Shown here: piece by piece, positions 23,413 to 29,803 of the stretch
Layout: every line of letters starts with the position of its first letter
Numbering within the stretch: position 1 is the stretch's first letter
IMG/VR virus record: IMGVR_UViG_3300036766_000876
Coordinates: 30,300-94,299 of that record
Reading direction: 5' to 3' (one strand)
DNA length: 64,000 nucleotides
DNA from: a virus
Notes under the pieces: model-generated
What the model was told of the DNA's origin: nothing
The model's input: the letters and a program-made list of their open reading frames with translations, nothing else
The model's database searches: none
Program-made: the position numbers and the translations under genes

Positions 23413-23903
23413 CAGAGCACCTCCTTTTCGTTCTGCACGGAGCTCTCCTCTTCGCCCATGCAGATTTCGCAGTGCTCCCGCTCTTCTTCTGGGTGCTCGC
23501 CGCAGCACTCAGCGACGTGGCAGCCATCGGCTTCTTCCCCCAACTCCACCAGCCGTGCCTCCGCTTCCTGCACTGAGAACATGCCGTTCTCAGTGCATCC
23601 TTCATCGTTGAAAATCCCAAATTCCGGCATGTGGTTCCTTTCCAGTTGTGGGGGTGTGGTGGCCTTGAGGCGCGCCCGGCTGAACGCAGCGAGCCACGTA
23701 GGGCCTGTCCCGAGGCAGCTCACGGAGGACAGCTCCGCGCGCCGCAGCCAGATGGTGCGCGTCCCACCACTGGCCTCCGCGAAGGCTTGCGGGCCGAACT
23801 CCCGGACCGCCAGGAGGGTGGCCTGCTTCGCCGTGAGGCGCTCTCGGCGGATTGGGCCGCCGAGCCGCGTGATGGCATCGGCCGCTTCCAGGGGCAGCTT
23901 CAT
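23412..23903 (-). CDS. Small acidic Cys-containing protein, possibly with N-terminal extension
   Basis: The open frame of 163 codons starts at an ATG that overlaps the previous stop (ATGA). Its last 72 residues, from an internal ATG at 23630 preceded by GGAAAGGAACC, look like a self-contained small phage protein (MPEFGIFNDEGC opening, then CHVAECC and HCEIC cysteine pairs, strongly acidic). The first 91 residues are basic and look like a different domain. It may be one fused protein or a gene with two starts; the sequence alone does not decide. Function unknown. Confidence 0.55.
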   Translation of the reverse strand: MKLPLEAADAITRLGGPIRRERLTAKQATLLAVREFGPQAFAEASGGTRTIWLRRAELSSVSCLGTGPTWLAAFSRARLKATTPPQLERNHMPEFGIFNDEGCTENGMFSVQEAEARLVELGEEADGCHVAECCGEHPEEEREHCEICMGEEESSVQNEKEVL

Positions 23904-24118
23904 GTGCACACCCGGATGCAGACGTAGCAGTTGGTGGCGGGGAAGCGCCGCTTGGCCTCCGCCCGGGCCGCCTTCTTGGCCTCGGTGTACGTGCAGGACG
24001 GAGTGACCCACCAGGGCTCCTTGTGGTCGTCGTCTGGGAAGGTGAACGCCCAGCTCCCGTAGCCGCGAGGATTGCCGTGGCTGAGGCGGTACTCGCTGGT
24101 GTCGAAGTCGATGGTCAT
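23900..24118 (-). CDS. Small protein of unknown function
   Basis: The 72-residue protein (MTIDFDTSEYRLSHG opening) has an aromatic centre, GSWAFTFPDDD, an AKKAARAEAKRR helix and a Cys-containing end (NCYVCIRVC). The ATG at 24118 overlaps the previous stop as ATGA, and its own stop overlaps the next ATG. The aromatic centre and basic helix could suggest a nucleic-acid contact, but no family is recognised. Confidence 0.7.
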   Translation of the reverse strand: MTIDFDTSEYRLSHGNPRGYGSWAFTFPDDDHKEPWWVTPSCTYTEAKKAARAEAKRRFPATNCYVCIRVCT

Positions 24119-24345
24119 GGCCGCCTCCCAACCAGACGCAGGACACGTTCGAGCTCGGCAACCAGCCGAGCCGCGTTGGTCTGCATGTCGCGGAGGTTTG
24201 CTACACAGTCCTCCGCCGTCTCGCAGGACTCGGCGTCGCTGCGATTCATCTCCAGCTCTTGCGTGCAGGCCTCCAGGTTGCTGTCGCCAAGCTCCTCCAA
24301 CATCTCCTCCAACGACGTGCTGAAGCGCTTCCCGAGCGTGCTCAT
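24115..24345 (-). CDS. Small acidic coiled-coil protein
   Basis: The 76-residue protein is Glu/Leu-rich and predicted to be almost wholly helical, with four Cys or Cys-adjacent positions in the middle. It sits in the ATGA-coupled chain of small genes. No family recognised; small acidic phage early proteins often bind host factors, but that is only a general expectation. Confidence 0.68.
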   Translation of the reverse strand: MSTLGKRFSTSLEEMLEELGDSNLEACTQELEMNRSDAESCETAEDCVANLRDMQTNAARLVAELERVLRLVGRRP

Positions 24346-24554
24346 CGCAGCACCAGGACAGACTTGCGGCCGGGGCCGTCGTCACCGACCACCAGCGCGC
24401 AGTGGTAGTCGGACTGCACCACCGTCTCCTTCTCGCCACTGGTGACCTCGCGGACGATGGTGCTCTTCCAGTAGTCCCCGGATGGGACGGCGAAGTGGAC
24501 CTTGGTGCCCGGGGGGAACGCCGACAGCAGCTCCATCAGCTCTTTGGCAGTCAT
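24342..24554 (-). CDS. Small protein of unknown function
   Basis: The 70-residue protein has an N-terminal helix (TAKELMELLSAFPPGTKVHF) and then strands ending in ALVVGDDG and SVLVLR, giving a compact alpha/beta pattern common among short phage proteins. It is coupled by ATGA overlaps on both sides. No function assigned. Confidence 0.7.
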   Translation of the reverse strand: MTAKELMELLSAFPPGTKVHFAVPSGDYWKSTIVREVTSGEKETVVQSDYHCALVVGDDGPGRKSVLVLR

Positions 24555-24808
24555 GAGCGCACCCCAAGCACTGGCAGCAGGGCTGCGATGATTTTGCGAG
24601 CCTCATCGACCATGCAGTCGCCTCCGGGGCACGGAGCCCCGGGAGCAAGCGGCTTGGACTTGCTGCTCCAACTGTGGTTGTGGTCCCCGGTCAGCTCGTA
24701 GGCGTGCAGGGCTTCGGGCAGTGTCCGAATTGCACGCAGCACATCTGCGAGTGCCTCTCGGGCAGCTCGCTTGCGCTCGTCTGCCAAAATGCTTCCCATG
24801 CTTGTCAT
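24551..24808 (-). CDS. Small protein of unknown function
   Basis: The 85-residue protein has an N-terminal helix rich in Arg and Ala, then a PGAPCPGGDC segment and a C-terminal hydrophobic helix (IIAALLPVLG). Two Cys, two His and neighbouring residues could bind metal, though the spacing is not a known motif. It overlaps its neighbours by 4 nt at both ends. Confidence 0.68.
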   Translation of the reverse strand: MTSMGSILADERKRAAREALADVLRAIRTLPEALHAYELTGDHNHSWSSKSKPLAPGAPCPGGDCMVDEARKIIAALLPVLGVRS

Positions 24809-25206
24809 GACTGGCTCCCTTTCAACGAGTTGGTGAGGCGGCGAATCTCCGCCTTGGTCACAGCAATCGACTCGAACACTGCCGTCAGCTCCTCATCGCG
24901 CTCCGCCCGCTCTGCGCGGGACGAAACCTTCCTGCCAAGGAGCGCCGCCCTGTCAGCCTCGAACTCGGCCAGCGCGCCCCGCTCGGTGTCCAAGAGGCTG
25001 TTGATGGCCGTGATGCGGAGGACCGCTGCCTGCGCAGCAGCCGCCCGCTGGGCATCGACCTTGGCGCGGTACTCCGGGCTGGCCCGGTAGGCGCGCTCCT
25101 CTGCTGCGAACCGTGCGTCAACGACGAGGAGGTCCAGGAGGGCCTTCGCCAGGCCCTCCGGCATGGCGTTGATGGCCACGTAGGCCTTCTTGTGGCTGGC
25201 GCTCAT
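24805..25206 (-). CDS. Helical protein of unknown function
   Basis: The 133-residue protein is predicted to be a helical bundle or coiled coil (RAAAAQAAVLRITAINSLLD, then SRAERAERDEELTAVFESI). The ATG at 25206 overlaps the previous stop as ATGA, so the longer in-frame version beginning at 25374 is not needed. No family recognised. Confidence 0.7.
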   Translation of the reverse strand: MSASHKKAYVAINAMPEGLAKALLDLLVVDARFAAEERAYRASPEYRAKVDAQRAAAAQAAVLRITAINSLLDTERGALAEFEADRAALLGRKVSSRAERAERDEELTAVFESIAVTKAEIRRLTNSLKGSQS

Positions 25207-25472
25207 CGCGCACGCTCCAGCGCATCGACCAAGCGGTAGTCGCCAGCGGCGCCCATACGTGCAGCTTGGTCGTGCTGCGCGTCCAAGGCCGAATCCACCG
25301 CGCACCCTGCGCAGGAGTCGATGTACCCATCGAGCCCTGGAACGCTCCAGGGCCGCGACCCGTAGGCGCCGCACCGGGGGCAGTCACCGTCAATCGGCCC
25401 CAGGCACTTGATCCTGGCCAATTCGTGCAAGGACAGCGTGCTCCACGGGGTTGCCGTGCTGTGTGCATCCAT
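25203..25472 (-). CDS. Small protein with two CxxC-like pairs
   Basis: The 89-residue protein contains CPRC near residue 30 and CAGC near residue 53, spaced so they could form one zinc site. The ATG at 25472 has AAGGAG upstream and is preceded by tandem-hairpin leader D (25489-25540). A longer in-frame start would remove that leader from the untranslated region. Function unknown; a zinc-ribbon regulator is one possibility. Confidence 0.72.
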   Translation of the reverse strand: MDAHSTATPWSTLSLHELARIKCLGPIDGDCPRCGAYGSRPWSVPGLDGYIDSCAGCAVDSALDAQHDQAARMGAAGDYRLVDALERAR

Positions 25473-25488
25473 TTTGTTGCTCCTTGTT

Positions 25489-25540
25489 CGTTGGGTGCTC
25501 TTTTGCACCGCTGAGCAGCGGAGGCTGACTGCGCCTCCGC
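25489..25540 (-). promoter_or_regulatory. Tandem-hairpin 5' leader, copy D
   Basis: On the minus strand an 8-bp perfect stem GCGGAGGC/GCCTCCGC with 7-nt loop (25518-25540) is followed by TGCTCAGC, then GGTGC/GCACC with loop AAAAGA (25494-25509), then CAACG and AAGGAG. The stem sequence differs from copies A-C but pairing and loop length are the same. Confidence 0.75.
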
Positions 25541-25561
25541 CGGCACGCGCTGCTGTTCGAG

Positions 25562-25627
25562 CTACTCGACTCGGCCACACGTCGCCGCGATGAGGGCGAC
25601 GCACACCAGCACCGCCAGGGCGACCAT
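25562..25627 (-). CDS. 21-residue hydrophobic microprotein
   Basis: This short frame begins at ATG 25627, one base after the stop of the next gene upstream, with GGAGAGG about 6 nt before it, and ends in TAG. The peptide is one hydrophobic stretch (VALAVLVCVALIAA) with a polar tail ending RVE, long enough to span a membrane once. It has no recognised relatives. It could be a small membrane regulator, or a chance frame with a good ribosome site. Confidence 0.4.
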   Translation of the reverse strand: MVALAVLVCVALIAATCGRVE

Positions 25628-25628
25628 T

Positions 25629-25865
25629 TCAGTCCTCTCCGCAGCAGGCCTTCGCGTCACGCAGCGTGTCGAAGTCCTGGAGGGTGGGCCGCCCGGCGAC
25701 GGGGTGCCGTGCCGTGTCCCAGAGCACCCACTCCCGCTTCCAACAGCCGTTGCGGCTGCTGGCCATCATCCGGCTGTGGATGACGTAGCGCCCATCCGCG
25801 CTGGTGTACTCGACCTCGTTCCAGCCGCCTCGTGTTGCTGTCCGCTTCCAGGGTCCAAGGCTCAT
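25629..25865 (-). CDS. Small Trp-rich protein of unknown function
   Basis: The 78-residue protein has a strand-rich pattern with several Trp residues (GPWKRTATRGGWNEVEYTS, CWKREWVLWD). The ATG at 25865 has GGAGG 5 nt upstream and a CAACGA word before it like the hairpin leaders, but no second stem. An upstream in-frame ATG at 25892 is possible. No family recognised. Confidence 0.7.
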   Translation of the reverse strand: MSLGPWKRTATRGGWNEVEYTSADGRYVIHSRMMASSRNGCWKREWVLWDTARHPVAGRPTLQDFDTLRDAKACCGED

Positions 25866-25894
25866 GGCGCCTCCTTCGTTGGTCGGCTTCATGT

Positions 25895-26113
25895 TCAGCC
25901 CTCCGCCAGGCTGCCATCGGGCTGGACGATTCCGTAGACGCGGCCAACAGCGACCTCACCGCGGTAGAAAATTGCGGCGACACCACCGTTGACCGTCACG
26001 TTCACCTGGACCCTGTCGTACTCCGGAGCCACCGGGGACCCGATGGTCGCCAGCCACAGCGCGGCCGCCTTCGCCGCCAGCCTCTGAGTCTCAAACAGCT
26101 TGTCGTTGCTCAT
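25895..26113 (-). CDS. Small protein, first gene of the leftward block
   Basis: The 72-residue protein has an N-terminal helix and then strands (VQVNVTVNGGVAAIFYRG, GRVYGIVQPDG). It is the first gene downstream of the large regulatory gap and is preceded by hairpin leader E and an AAAGGAAG ribosome site. Function unknown; its position suggests very early expression. Confidence 0.72.
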   Translation of the reverse strand: MSNDKLFETQRLAAKAAALWLATIGSPVAPEYDRVQVNVTVNGGVAAIFYRGEVAVGRVYGIVQPDGSLAEG

Positions 26114-26124
26114 GTGCTTCCTTT

Positions 26125-26168
26125 CGTTGGGTGCTGGATCGCACCACTCAGCCCGCGACCTCGTCGCG
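26125..26168 (-). promoter_or_regulatory. Tandem-hairpin 5' leader, copy E
   Basis: On the minus strand a 6-bp perfect stem CGCGAC/GTCGCG with loop GAG (26154-26168) is followed by GGCTGAGT, then GGTGC/GCACC with loop GATCCA (26130-26145), then CAACG and AAAGGAAG. It is the most upstream copy, next to the putative leftward promoter region. Confidence 0.7.
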
Positions 26169-26710
26169 CTGCTGGGTGGAACGGGCGAGCTCTCGCTCGC
26201 CGCTCCGCTCTCTCGCCGGTCTTCCCTCCGTGCCCATGCACGCCCGCTGCAACCAACCCGCCCTCTGGGAGCCCTCCCGATCGTCGCCTCTTCGGCGCCT
26301 CGCGGTTGTTGGGACTCTTCCCAGTTTTACCCGGCTTCTATGCGGAGACTTCGGTGCCGAGCTGGACGCGGGTAAAGCCCCCGTCCGGCTTGTCCGCCTC
26401 CCCGGATGCCTAGTGGGCCGGGAGATGCGGGCGCTCAGTGTTGTCGGCTCCGGGTCGCTTTGGGGGGAGGTCGCGTCCGGGGGGAGGTGGCCGTTTCCGG
26501 CCTGCCTCTACCGCCCTTCCGCTTCCCGCCGCCCGCCGCCGCCCGCCACCAACAACAAAGGAAGTATCCCTCCCAAAAAGAAAAAAAGCAAACAAACTCA
26601 AAAAATAAAATAGGGCCAAGAACGCAGGGTCTTAGGAGCCCATGTGGAGCCGTCGAGCTCACTGTCGTGTTGGGCGGGAAAAAGCCCACTGGCCGGGGCA
26701 AGGTACTGTC
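26169..26710. promoter_or_regulatory. Non-coding divergent control region with A-rich tract
   Basis: No convincing gene is visible in these 542 nt, which separate the leftward early block from the two rightward genes. It holds a 6-bp hairpin (26184-26201), an 8-bp inverted repeat TTTACCCG (26326-26333) and CGGGTAAA (26369-26376), GC-rich pyrimidine runs, and an A-rich tract (about 26549-26612) that is striking in this GC-rich genome. A TAAAAT at 26606-26611 could be a rightward -10 element. This is the best place in the window for promoters and possibly an origin; both are inference. Confidence 0.55.
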
Positions 26711-27172
26711 ATGCCTCTAAAACGCTCTCCGCAGCAGATAGGACGACTCTCCCGTCGTAAGGGTAAGGCCCATGAGCAAGCTGTCGCCCGGGCCCTCCGC
26801 GCTGTCTTCGGCGCAGGGGTGAAGCGCGGCTGGCAGGCGCGCGAGGGGGATGACGCTCCTGACATCGACGGCACCCCCTACTGGGTGGAGGCGAAGTGCG
26901 GCCGCCGGGTGAACTACCAGGCCGCCATGCAGCAGGTGGTGGACGCCAAGGAGAGCGCCCTCCGGAAGAAGGATCCGCGCGCCACACTCCCGCCGCTCGT
27001 CGTCGGGCGGGACGACAACGGGGAGGCCTTCGCGCTGCTCCGCTTCGAGGACTTCGTCAAGCTCCTGCGGACAAATGGCGAAGTGCCCGCAGCCGGCACA
27101 CCCGGAGTAGCTACTACCCCTGTGGCGCGGCCGGTCGAGGAGCTCACCCTGGCGCAGCCGCCAGGCCGGTGA
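26711..27172 (+). CDS. PDDEXK-family nuclease, Holliday-junction-resolvase-like
   Basis: The 153-residue protein has the catalytic pattern of PD-(D/E)XK nucleases: E22 in a KGKAHEQAVARALR helix, PDI with D51, then EAK with E60 and K62. The order matches small phage or archaeal resolvase-like nucleases that cut branched DNA before packaging. It is one of only three plus-strand genes. The ATG at 26711 follows AAGG and a GGTACTGT word; a longer in-frame start at 26642 is weaker. The last 40 residues are Pro/Ala-rich. Confidence 0.82.
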   Translation: MPLKRSPQQIGRLSRRKGKAHEQAVARALRAVFGAGVKRGWQAREGDDAPDIDGTPYWVEAKCGRRVNYQAAMQQVVDAKESALRKKDPRATLPPLVVGRDDNGEAFALLRFEDFVKLLRTNGEVPAAGTPGVATTPVARPVEELTLAQPPGR

Positions 27173-27507
27173 GCCCGCCCGTCGTCTCCCCTTCAGACGA
27201 CCCGCGCTGGGCGCTCTCCACGTCGCCCATCAGGAGCGACCGTTGGGAGCGCCGCCTGGCGGTGGGGGACCTCTCCTGCCACCTCCGCTGCGAGCGCGTC
27301 TTCAAGATGAAGGGGCGCTGGGGAGCGCGTGTCGGAAGGGGCAAGGACGTCTGGATGTGGGAGCTCATCCGCACCGCCTGGAGCATCTCCGCCGGCAGTG
27401 CGGTGTCCCTCGTCCAAGCGATGGAAGACGCCAACAGGGCCTTCGACGCAGCGGAGGCAGCCTTCCGGTTCAGTGGGCGGACGCCGGACTACCTCGACCA
27501 GGACTAG
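27169..27507 (+). CDS. Protein of unknown function
   Basis: The 112-residue frame begins at a GTG overlapping the nuclease stop (GTGA) and ends in TAG that overlaps the minus-strand o-spanin stop (CTAG). It has a basic N-terminal half with Trp residues and a helical C-terminal half (AMEDANRAFDAAEAAFRF). No family recognised. It is probably co-expressed with the nuclease. Confidence 0.7.
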   Translation: MSPPVVSPSDDPRWALSTSPIRSDRWERRLAVGDLSCHLRCERVFKMKGRWGARVGRGKDVWMWELIRTAWSISAGSAVSLVQAMEDANRAFDAAEAAFRFSGRTPDYLDQD

Positions 27508-27839
27508 CTCCCGGCGTCGAGGCTCCCAGCGTCCCGGGGGCCGCAGCGAATCCAGGCCTCGTCCTGCCAGCGCCGGGAGGCCTCCAGGGAGCCCGCGAGG
27601 CGCGCCCCAGGGCCAGGCAGCAGGCAGCCGGCGAAAACAGCAGGGCAGCCCGTCTCCGGCCCCTCAACGGGCACGGGGAGGATGGCCGGCGGGGGCTCCT
27701 TCAGGCACTCCCGGGCGACCTCGACCCGGACCGGCTCAGGGCACGGTCGGGCCGCCGAGCAGCCGGCGGAGGCGATCGCGCACAGCAGCAGGGTCCGCAC
27801 AGGCAGCGACGTCCTTCTCCAGAATCTCAATCTCGGCAT
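27504..27839 (-). CDS. Outer-membrane lipoprotein spanin subunit (Rz1-like)
   Basis: The 111-residue protein has a basic start, a hydrophobic stretch and a lipobox ending ASAGC at about residue 27, so it should be lipid-modified and anchored in the outer membrane. The mature part is Pro-rich, typical of o-spanins. It begins inside the i-spanin gene in another frame (about 100 nt overlap), a classic Rz/Rz1 arrangement. With the i-spanin it fuses inner and outer membranes at the end of lysis. Confidence 0.82.
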   Translation of the reverse strand: MPRLRFWRRTSLPVRTLLLCAIASAGCSAARPCPEPVRVEVARECLKEPPPAILPVPVEGPETGCPAVFAGCLLPGPGARLAGSLEASRRWQDEAWIRCGPRDAGSLDAGS

Positions 27840-28056
27840 GAAGCCTCCTCACGACGTCTTCCAGGCGAGCGCTGTCGTCCTTCCGGGCCGCCTCGGAGAG
27901 CTGAAGCCCTGTGGCATTGGCGTCCGCGTCGCGCCTGGCCTGGACCGTCTCGCCCTTGGATGTGGCGAGCTCCGCCTGGATGCCGCGGAGGCGCACCCAC
28001 ATGACGAGGGTCGCCACTGCGCCGGCCAAGCCGGTCGCGAGAAGGGCCCAGCTCAA
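27736..28056 (-). CDS. Inner-membrane spanin subunit (Rz-like)
   Basis: The 106-residue protein has one N-terminal transmembrane segment (LLATGLAGAVATLVMWVRL) followed by a long helical coiled-coil region, the usual i-spanin layout. The start is a TTG at 28056 overlapping the holin-like stop (TTGA). The o-spanin gene overlaps its 3' third. The longer frame upstream is inside the holin-like gene and is rejected. Confidence 0.8.
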   Translation of the reverse strand: MSWALLATGLAGAVATLVMWVRLRGIQAELATSKGETVQARRDADANATGLQLSEAARKDDSARLEDVVRRLHAEIEILEKDVAACADPAAVRDRLRRLLGGPTVP

Positions 28057-28652
28057 GGCGCCGCGGGGGCCGGAGCGCTTGGGGCCGCGGGCGGGGACTT
28101 CCGCGCCTGGAACCACTCCAGGATGTCCTTGCCCATCTCCCACAGGGCCGCGCCCGTCACCGCCACGGTCAGGATGGGCTTCACCAGCGTCCAGTTGACC
28201 GGCTCCCCGGCCATCAGGGCAGTACCGCAGCCGCCGGCCACGGCCGTCGCGATGTTGAGGAGCCAGCCGCCCGGCTTGGTGTCGAAGACGAACCAGAAGG
28301 GCTTGTCCCACAGGGAAGCGTCCGGGATGAGCTCGTGCAGCTTCTTCCCGTAGGTGCGGAGCAGGCTCACCACCAGGACGAGCAGGGCAGAGGCCGCCGC
28401 CCACCAGTTGCCGCTCTTGACGCTGGTGAAGACGAGCTTGACGAAGCTGACCGGGTTCTCCAGGGAGGGGGCTGCTGCGGCCGCGCCAGGGACGGCCAGC
28501 GGGTCCGCCGGCAGGACGACGACGGTGCCTGGCTCCGCCAGGGACAGGTCCCCAGGGCTGGCCGTCGGGGCGGGGGCCGGCATCGGCTGGGCGAACGCGA
28601 AGGGCGAGAGGCCCGCCACGAGGACTGCTGCGAGGATGAGGGCGGTCTTCAT
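28053..28652 (-). CDS. Probable holin, membrane protein
   Basis: The 199-residue protein has an N-terminal hydrophobic segment ending FAFAQ that looks like a signal peptide, a Pro/Ala linker, then three hydrophobic segments (about 85-105, 130-150 and 160-175) and a Pro/Ala-rich tail. Position between endolysin and spanins fits a holin, which forms the inner-membrane holes that release or activate the endolysin. Sequence alone does not prove this; another lysis membrane protein is possible. A 2-transmembrane candidate exists at 34979-35194. Confidence 0.68.
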   Translation of the reverse strand: MKTALILAAVLVAGLSPFAFAQPMPAPAPTASPGDLSLAEPGTVVVLPADPLAVPGAAAAAPSLENPVSFVKLVFTSVKSGNWWAAASALLVLVVSLLRTYGKKLHELIPDASLWDKPFWFVFDTKPGGWLLNIATAVAGGCGTALMAGEPVNWTLVKPILTVAVTGAALWEMGKDILEWFQARKSPPAAPSAPAPAAP

Positions 28653-28663
28653 GGGGCCGGAAG

Positions 28664-29416
28664 CTAGGGGCCCCCGAAGGCACCGTCAAGGATGGCAGGG
28701 AGGAGCTGGTCCAGCCAGCGCGAGCCTGGGTCCTCCTTGCGGCCCTGGTCGAACATGACGTGCCCGTACCTGCACACGTCGCGAATCAGGCCGTACTTGA
28801 GGTGGAGGGCCTGGACGAGGCGCCCCGCGGCCTGCTGCTGGTCAGCCGGGAAGTCGTCGAAGAAGGCATCCCCCACCTTGATGGCCCTGGAGGCGTCGAG
28901 CTCCAGGCGAGGGTCCGGCAGGCGCAGGGCCACGACAGCGGTGGGGTTGCTGTAGAACGGCCAGCAGTAGAACTTCCCTGCCACCTGGACGAGGCGCCCC
29001 GCGTTCTCCAGCTCCACGCCCACCGTCACCTTGTTGACGTTCGCCACCAGGCGGCCGCCTGCCCACGCGGTGGCGTCCCACTTCCCGTCCGGGCCGACTG
29101 TCGGGGGAGCCCCGATGCGGCCAGGTCGTCCGACGTGCCAGGAGCCCTTGGTGAAGGGGATGGACTGGAAGACGCGCCCGTCGCGGGCGATGAGGACGTG
29201 CCAGCTCGCTGCCCGGTCCTTCGCCTTGTCGTACTCCCGAATCTCATTCACCGTCGCCACGGCGAACTCCGGGGAGCGACAGCGACCACCCGTCCAGTGC
29301 CAGACGATGCCCGCCGGCCCCTGCCCGTCGAGCTGGGTGACGCGGGTGGAGGGGACCTTGATGACGGGCGGGAGGCCCTCCGCCGCTGCCTGTAGCCAGC
29401 CTGCGGAATCGACCAT
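28664..29416 (-). CDS. Endolysin, N-acetylmuramoyl-L-alanine amidase-like
   Basis: The 250-residue protein has an Amidase_2 pattern: VWHWTGG with H40, SWHVLIARDGRVFQ, GSWHVG, a GVELENAG strand and HVMFDQGRKEDPG near the end, which together supply zinc and catalytic residues. It would cleave the bond between muramic acid and the peptide stem. No export signal is seen, so a holin should be needed. The ATG at 29416 overlaps the previous stop; a GTG at 29419 is an equally possible start. Confidence 0.87.
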   Translation of the reverse strand: MVDSAGWLQAAAEGLPPVIKVPSTRVTQLDGQGPAGIVWHWTGGRCRSPEFAVATVNEIREYDKAKDRAASWHVLIARDGRVFQSIPFTKGSWHVGRPGRIGAPPTVGPDGKWDATAWAGGRLVANVNKVTVGVELENAGRLVQVAGKFYCWPFYSNPTAVVALRLPDPRLELDASRAIKVGDAFFDDFPADQQQAAGRLVQALHLKYGLIRDVCRYGHVMFDQGRKEDPGSRWLDQLLPAILDGAFGGP

Positions 29417-29799
29417 CACGGGAGGGTGGCCGCCGCCTCAAGCCGGAACGGGGAGAGGGGCACCACCGCGTTCCGCACCCCGCCCACTTCGTGCCAGACG
29501 TCGTAGACGTACTGGCCGGCCGCGAAGCGCTTGGTGTCCGCCGGAAGGACCGCAAAGGAAGCCGCCCCAGCGGCCAGCGTGGCCGTCTTGACGAACACCT
29601 TTTGGGCGTCCTCCGGCTTCTTCTTCAGCGTCCAGGTGAGGGTGCCGGCCGGGGCATTCTGCCCGCTGGGGAGCACCACCCTGAGCCGGAGCGTGACGTT
29701 GCTCCCAATGGGGAAGGAGAGCGCCAGGCGCGGGTTCTCCGGCACCCCGCTGGAGCGGGGACCACCGTCCTCCAGTACTCCAACGAGGTCGATGACCAT
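29416..29799 (-). CDS. Small beta-rich virion-associated protein
   Basis: The 127-residue protein is built of strands typical of an immunoglobulin-like domain (SNVTLRLRVVLPSG, TLTWTLKKK, GQYVYDVWHEVGGVRNAVVP). Domains of this sort are common near phage fibres and baseplates. It directly follows a beta-helix fibre gene, so a fibre accessory or attachment role is likely. Start is the ATG at 29799, 5 nt after the upstream stop. Confidence 0.7.
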   Translation of the reverse strand: MVIDLVGVLEDGGPRSSGVPENPRLALSFPIGSNVTLRLRVVLPSGQNAPAGTLTWTLKKKPEDAQKVFVKTATLAAGAASFAVLPADTKRFAAGQYVYDVWHEVGGVRNAVVPLSPFRLEAAATLP

Positions 29800-29803
29800 G
29801 GGG

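Noticed and set aside
26410-26619. 69-codon minus-strand frame in the control gap
   Set aside because: Its hydrophobic start comes only from the A-rich tract and it has no ribosome site. It has no domain and is low complexity.
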